NCBI GenBank assembly: GCA_946479615.1
Contig: CAMLGR010000087.1
Coordinates: forward strand, 1 to 19,869
Direction of reading: 5' to 3'
Length of the DNA stretch: 19,869 bases
Source of the DNA: an uncultured Bacteroidota bacterium
GTDB lineage: Bacteria; Bacteroidota; Bacteroidia; Chitinophagales; Chitinophagaceae
Numbering within the stretch: position 1 is the stretch's first letter; every line of letters starts with the position of its first letter. This document shows positions 15,594-19,869 of the stretch, piece by piece. The position numbers were made by a program, and so were the translations under genes. The notes under the pieces are model-generated. The model was given only the letters and a program-made list of their open reading frames with translations. It was not told the origin of the DNA and did not search any database.

Positions 15594-15659
15594 ATAACAA
15601 TTCGGTAACATTCAGGTTACAATTCGATAACCGGTGCGTAACATGCCGGTAACCTTGCC
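15594..15659 (+). promoter_or_regulatory. Six 11-bp direct repeats, Pho-box-like operator
   Basis: Units start at 15594, 15605, 15616, 15627, 15638 and 15649, each exactly 11 bases long, with cores ATAAC, GTAAC, GTTAC, ATAAC, GTAAC, GTAAC. A partial seventh unit (GTCAT) begins at 15660. PhoB/PhoP/OmpR-type response regulators bind head-to-tail to direct repeats with this 11-bp spacing (TGTCA in E. coli, TTAACA-like in B. subtilis). The array ends at the -7 element and 28 bases before the receptor's ATG, an activator position. It lies beside phosphate-transport genes, so a PhoB-like regulator is the best guess. Confidence 0.7.
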
Positions 15660-15663
15660 GTCA

Positions 15664-15671
15664 TTCCTTTG
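15664..15671 (+). promoter_or_regulatory. Candidate -7 element (TTCCTTTG) of the TonB receptor operon
   Basis: This is a one-mismatch fit to TAnnTTTG, 17 bases before the ATG at 15688 and directly after the repeat array, which would occupy the -33 region. Confidence 0.45.
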
Positions 15672-15687
15672 CCGGCAAATAACTGTT

Positions 15688-18477
15688 ATGCTAAGAAGGT
15701 TGAGCCTGTTCTTTTTAATTGTAGTTACTAGTTTCTCTTTCATCCAGGCACAGAATGCCAAACTCACCGGTAAGGTGGTGAATACCAAAAATGAACCGCT
15801 GTCATCTGTTTCTATCAAAGTAGCCGGGGCAAGCGGTGGTGCTACTACAGACCTTGAAGGTCGTTTTACAATAACTCTCGCTATCGGAAAAAAGTATGAG
15901 CTGGAATTTTCCACCGTTGGATATGAATCGAAGATCATCAACGATGTGGAAGTACTGGCTGGCCAGGTCAATGAGCTGAATGTATTACTGGAAATAAAAG
16001 CCACTACTGTTGAGAACGTAACCGTGACCGCCCGCCGGTCTTCGGCGAGATTGGAAACAGTTGCTTCGCTCATTTCTTTCCAGAAAAATACAAATACGGT
16101 TGCTTCCGTGATCTCTGCTGAAAGCATCCGTCGCTCACCGGATAAAAACACAGGTGAAGTATTGAAGAGAACGCCGGGTGCAAGTATCCAGGAAGGTAAG
16201 TTCATTATTGTAAGAGGTCTCGCAGACCGTTACAACCAGGCAATGCTGAATGGTATCTTATTAACCAGTACAGAGCCGGATCGTAAAACATTCTCTTTCG
16301 ATATGATCCCCGCGCAGATGATCGATAATATTGTTATCAATAAAGCCTTTGTCCCGGAATATCCCGGCGAGTGGGCCGGTGGTCTTATCCAGGTAAATAC
16401 AAGAGATATACCTGCAAAGAATTTCTTCAATGTGCAGGTAGGTACAGGATTCAATTCACAAACAATCGGTAAGGATTATTATAAAGATGCCCAGGGTGGT
16501 AAACTCGACTGGCTGGGTACTGATGATGGTACAAGAGCATTGCCTTCTTCTTATACTACCAAATCGAACTTTGATGTTTTATCCAATGCAGATAAAACAG
16601 CCATCGGAAAACAATTACGCTCAAACTGGGCACCCGAGAAAACAACCGCTCCGCTCAACCTTTCTTTTCAGGCCAACGGAGGTTTCACTACCAAAGTATT
16701 CGGTAAAGGACTGGGAGGTACGTTTGGTGTGATTTACAGCAAAACCAATCGTTTCCTGAAATTGCTGAACCGTTCCAATGTTATCGATGAGAACACACAC
16801 GATGTAAGTGTTGTTTATAATTATGATGATAACAAATACCAGCAGGATGTTTCAGCTGGTGCATTGGGAAGCCTGACCCTGCAATTGAACCCAAAGAACA
16901 AGGTCACGGTAAAATCGATCCTGAATGTGAACAGTCCTAATTCCGTTACACAGCGCCAGGGTGCTGATTTCAGCCGGATCGAAGATCTGAAAGGAACGGA
17001 GTTCACCTTTAAGCAAAATACATTCTTCACGGTGCAGGCAGCCGGTGATCATGTGATCACGAATCAGCTTAAATTAAAATGGTATGGCGCTTTTAATATT
17101 CTCGATGGATATATTCCCGATCAGCGTCGTATCCTTTACTCCAAAGCCTCCAACAGCGCAGATCCTTACCGTGCGATCATCTCCAACAGTCTTTCCCAGC
17201 AAAGCGGTAGCCGTATCTATCAAAGCCTGAGCGATTATATCTATACAACAGGCGGTGACCTGACCTACAATTTCAAATGGCTGGGACAAACACAGGCGAT
17301 CAAAGGCGGTTATATGTTGCAGATTAAGGACCGTTTGTATGATGCGCAACTCTTTGCCAACTATCTTCCGCTGGATAATGATGCATTGCGCCAGGTTGGA
17401 CCTGAAACAATTTTCTCCCCTGAAAACTTTGGTACCGGTACCGATAACAAATTTGCTTTCGATGCCATCAAGGGAAACACCTTCCGTTATATGGCAAATA
17501 CAATCCTGAATGCAGGTTTTATACAATTTGATAACCAGTTCACCAAAGACCTGCGTGTAGTATGGGGATTACGGGTAGAAGATTATGATCAGCTGGTAGG
17601 AAGTGTAAAGAAATGGGACCCCCGTCATACGCATGAAGAAGTAAGGGATTTCTTACCGGGATTGAATGCGACGGTGAAACTTAATAACAACACCAATCTC
17701 CGTTTATCAGGTTCACAAACAGTGATACGTCCTGAACTGCGCGAACTGGCCTTCCTCAATCTTTATGATTTTGAACTGAATGCTTCTGTACAGGGAAATC
17801 CGTTCCTGAAAAGAACAAAAGTTTCCAACCTGGATTTGCGATATGAAATCTATCCTAAAGCAGGTGAGGTGCTGACTGCAGGTGTATTCTATAAATACTT
17901 CCAGAATGCGATCGAACAGATCTTCAACGGTCAGGGTGGTGGTGCGAGCACCTTCACTTATCAGAATGCCAAAAAAGCCAACTCTTATGGCGTGGAGATC
18001 GAAATGCGTAAAAAACTGAGCTTCTCCGATGCCTTGAAGAATTTCACTTTCCAGGCCAATGCCGCTTATATCAAGAGTAAAGTAAAAGATGAAACATTAA
18101 AGCTCGACAGGTCATTACAGGGGCAATCACCTTATGTATTGAACCTTGGACTGTTATATGATCTGGAGAAAGCTGGTTTCAATGCTACCTTATTATTCAA
18201 CCAGATCGGTGAAAGGATCTACCTGGTGGGTGATGCTTTTGCAGGCGCACCGGATGTATATGAAGCGCCGAGACCCTTGCTCGATCTGCAACTGGCTAAG
18301 AAATTCATCAAAAACAAAGCAGAGATCAGGTTAAGCATTGCTGACCTGCTGAACCAGACACAGTACTTCTATCAAAACACAAACGATAAAAAAACTTTCC
18401 AGAAGAACGAGGATGCTTACCGTTTCACAAGAAAGTTTGGTACCACCTATACTATAACGTTTAATTATTCATTGTAA
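15688..18477 (+). CDS. TonB-dependent outer-membrane receptor
   Basis: The 929-residue receptor imports an unknown ligand across the outer membrane using TonB energy. It has a signal peptide (to about residue 22, FIQAQ), a CarboxypepD_reg-like domain at about 25-102, a TonB-box-like VENVTVTARR at 108-117, and a plug at about 125-240 with GEVLKRTPGASIQEG and IIVRGLADRYNQAMLNG. A barrel follows, ending TYTITFNYSL. The ATG at 15688 is chosen because the signal peptide starts there; the GTG at 15634 would put 18 extra residues before it and lies inside the repeat operator. No SusD-like gene follows; the partner gene encodes a lipoprotein starting 22 bases after the stop. The operator and the neighbouring phosphate genes suggest a phosphate or organophosphate ligand, an inference only. 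Confidence 0.9.
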   Translation: MLRRLSLFFLIVVTSFSFIQAQNAKLTGKVVNTKNEPLSSVSIKVAGASGGATTDLEGRFTITLAIGKKYELEFSTVGYESKIINDVEVLAGQVNELNVLLEIKATTVENVTVTARRSSARLETVASLISFQKNTNTVASVISAESIRRSPDKNTGEVLKRTPGASIQEGKFIIVRGLADRYNQAMLNGILLTSTEPDRKTFSFDMIPAQMIDNIVINKAFVPEYPGEWAGGLIQVNTRDIPAKNFFNVQVGTGFNSQTIGKDYYKDAQGGKLDWLGTDDGTRALPSSYTTKSNFDVLSNADKTAIGKQLRSNWAPEKTTAPLNLSFQANGGFTTKVFGKGLGGTFGVIYSKTNRFLKLLNRSNVIDENTHDVSVVYNYDDNKYQQDVSAGALGSLTLQLNPKNKVTVKSILNVNSPNSVTQRQGADFSRIEDLKGTEFTFKQNTFFTVQAAGDHVITNQLKLKWYGAFNILDGYIPDQRRILYSKASNSADPYRAIISNSLSQQSGSRIYQSLSDYIYTTGGDLTYNFKWLGQTQAIKGGYMLQIKDRLYDAQLFANYLPLDNDALRQVGPETIFSPENFGTGTDNKFAFDAIKGNTFRYMANTILNAGFIQFDNQFTKDLRVVWGLRVEDYDQLVGSVKKWDPRHTHEEVRDFLPGLNATVKLNNNTNLRLSGSQTVIRPELRELAFLNLYDFELNASVQGNPFLKRTKVSNLDLRYEIYPKAGEVLTAGVFYKYFQNAIEQIFNGQGGGASTFTYQNAKKANSYGVEIEMRKKLSFSDALKNFTFQANAAYIKSKVKDETLKLDRSLQGQSPYVLNLGLLYDLEKAGFNATLLFNQIGERIYLVGDAFAGAPDVYEAPRPLLDLQLAKKFIKNKAEIRLSIADLLNQTQYFYQNTNDKKTFQKNEDAYRFTRKFGTTYTITFNYSL

Positions 18478-18499
18478 AATCTTCAAAACAAATACAGAA

Positions 18500-19869
18500 A
18501 TGAAAAAGTTTATCTTCTCCTTAGCCGCCATTGCCGCAATCGCAGTTAGCAGTTGCCGCAAAATTGAAACAGATGGCGAAAAAGAGATTGTAGTCATTAC
18601 GCAACCAGGTTCGGGCAATACAGGAGGACAAACGATCACGCTCCAGGGTCGTATCAATGCGGATACAGTGTTACATAAAGAGAATACATATATCCTGAAA
18701 GGACTGGTGTATGTGGTAGGTAATCACACCATGACAGTGGAAGCAGGTACTACCGTGAAAGGTTCATTCAGTGGTGCTGATGTAGCAGCGCTGGTTATTA
18801 CCCGTGGTTCTAAACTGATCGCTATAGGAACTCCTTCTGCTCCTGTTGTTTTCACTTCTGCTTCTCCGAATCCACAGTCAGGTGACTGGGGTGGAATTGT
18901 GCTTTGTGGTAAAGCAGGTTACAATCTGAGTTACAATGGCATCAACGGTCTTTACCAGGTAGAAGGTGGTATCGATAATGCACAGGGAGATGGTTTAGCC
19001 GGTTCAGGTGATGCAGTAGCTCCTACGCCGGTAGATAATGATAACTCCGGTACGTTGCAATATGTACGTATCGAATATGCAGGGTATGCTTACCAGCCTG
19101 ATAAAGAGATCAACAGTTTGACACTTGCTGCTGTAGGCAGTGGTACAACGATCGATCACATCCAGGTTGCTTATGCAAAAGATGATGCATTCGAGTGGTT
19201 TGGCGGAACAGTTAACTGTAAATACCTGATCGCGTATAAAACACAGGATGATGATTTCGATACAGACAATGGTTTTAGTGGTAAAGTACAGTTTGGTTTG
19301 ATCATCCGTGATTCACTGATCGCAGATATCTCCAAATCAGAAGCATTTGAAAGTGATAACAATGCTAACGGATCTACTTCCACTCCAAAAACAAAAGCGA
19401 TCTTCAGTAATATCACTGCTATCGGACCAAAAGCTTCTCTGAATAATACAGGTAACAGCTTATACCTGGCTGGTGCACAGATCAGGAGAAACTCAGGTAT
19501 CTCTATCTTCAACTCCATCATCATGGGATGGCCTGTTGGTATCTTCATCGATGCGACTACAGGTACTTCTTCTGCCCTGAACATCGAAGACAGCACCCTG
19601 AGACTGCGCAACGTAACATTGGCTGGTAACGGAACCAACCTGCAATTCGCCGGTACCGCAGGTGCTACGATCAATTCAAGTGCAACATTGATCACATGGG
19701 CTACGAACCCTTATTATAACAACGATCTTTTGACGAATGTGGGTGATGCGAAACTGATCCAGCCATATAACTATGGTGCACCTGATCCAACTCCATTTGC
19801 AGGTGCGAATGGTAACCAGAAGATCTTAAGCGGTGCCGATTTTACAGATGCAAGATTCAATGGCGATAC
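18500..19869 (+). CDS. Surface lipoprotein, beta-helix-like, 3' end missing
   Basis: The open frame starts at ATG 18500 and runs 456 codons to the window end without a stop. The N-terminus is a lipoprotein signal (MKKFIFSLAAIAAIAVSSC) with lipidation at Cys19. The body is rich in Gly, Asn, Thr and short beta segments such as HTMTVEAGTTVKG, LVITRGSKLIAIGTPSAPVVFTS and DWGGIVLCGKA. This is the pattern of right-handed parallel beta-helix proteins seen in Bacteroidota. An acidic run, DDDFDTDNGFSG at about residues 250-261, could bind calcium. It follows the TonB receptor gene after 22 bases, so the two are almost certainly one operon and the lipoprotein likely works with the receptor at the cell surface. 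I cannot name its substrate; a C-terminal sorting domain, if any, lies outside the window. Confidence 0.8.
   Translation, partial: MKKFIFSLAAIAAIAVSSCRKIETDGEKEIVVITQPGSGNTGGQTITLQGRINADTVLHKENTYILKGLVYVVGNHTMTVEAGTTVKGSFSGADVAALVITRGSKLIAIGTPSAPVVFTSASPNPQSGDWGGIVLCGKAGYNLSYNGINGLYQVEGGIDNAQGDGLAGSGDAVAPTPVDNDNSGTLQYVRIEYAGYAYQPDKEINSLTLAAVGSGTTIDHIQVAYAKDDAFEWFGGTVNCKYLIAYKTQDDDFDTDNGFSGKVQFGLIIRDSLIADISKSEAFESDNNANGSTSTPKTKAIFSNITAIGPKASLNNTGNSLYLAGAQIRRNSGISIFNSIIMGWPVGIFIDATTGTSSALNIEDSTLRLRNVTLAGNGTNLQFAGTAGATINSSATLITWATNPYYNNDLLTNVGDAKLIQPYNYGAPDPTPFAGANGNQKILSGADFTDARFNGD

Noticed and set aside
15634..15687. Upstream GTG start for the TonB receptor
   Set aside because: It would place 18 residues before a normal signal peptide and lies within the 11-bp repeat operator; ATG 15688 starts the signal peptide.
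19171..19695. 174-codon open frame on the - strand inside the lipoprotein gene
   Set aside because: The + strand frame has a lipoprotein signal, operon position and coherent beta-helix composition; the antisense frame has none.

Overview
The window reads as a Bacteroidota chromosome segment, most likely Chitinophagaceae or a close relative. The evidence is MreC, MreD and RodA of the type seen in that phylum, CarboxypepD-plug TonB-dependent receptors, a SPII lipoprotein downstream of the receptor, a split transketolase, promoters fitting the Bacteroidota -7 element TAnnTTTG, and almost no Shine-Dalgarno sequences. No mobile elements, CRISPR arrays, tRNA or rRNA genes were seen. No gene-free stretch exceeds 300 bases; the largest gaps are about 250, 236 and 171 bases and are described in the entries for the sites they contain.

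Layout. (1) Positions 1-5967, + strand: a cell-shape (elongasome) operon, mreB (5' end outside the window), mreC, mreD, mrdA (PBP2) and rodA, with overlapping stop/start codons at mreC/mreD and mrdA/rodA. (2) 6029-6772, +: a metallo-beta-lactamase-fold hydrolase, convergent with (3) 6861-7595, -: an outer-membrane beta-barrel protein. (4) 9639 down to 7845, -: an ECF sigma factor, a single-pass membrane protein that is probably its anti-sigma factor and carries a threefold YxxPxxYF repeat, and a small exported helical Spy/CpxP-like protein, ending in a clear intrinsic terminator. (5) 9782-12039, -: the C-terminal half of a split transketolase and galE. (6) 12172-19869: a phosphate-acquisition region. 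A PhoU-like DUF47 gene and a PiT phosphate transporter run on the - strand; divergently on the + strand lie a phosphate-selective-porin-like protein, a TonB-dependent receptor and a beta-helix-like lipoprotein cut by the window end.

The main find is a run of six direct repeats at exact 11-bp spacing (core GTAAC) just upstream of the TonB receptor, with the geometry of a PhoB/PhoP-type binding site. A weaker 11-bp-phased array precedes the porin at nearly the same distance from the start codon. Together they suggest that the porin, receptor and lipoprotein form a phosphate-starvation outer-membrane uptake system next to the inner-membrane PiT/DUF47 pair. The second recurring theme is a set of four intergenic inverted repeats whose arms are built of degenerate 7-bp units. 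They abut or overlap the stop codons of four - strand genes. A fifth, perfect 23-bp hairpin with different sequence follows galE and looks like a terminator.
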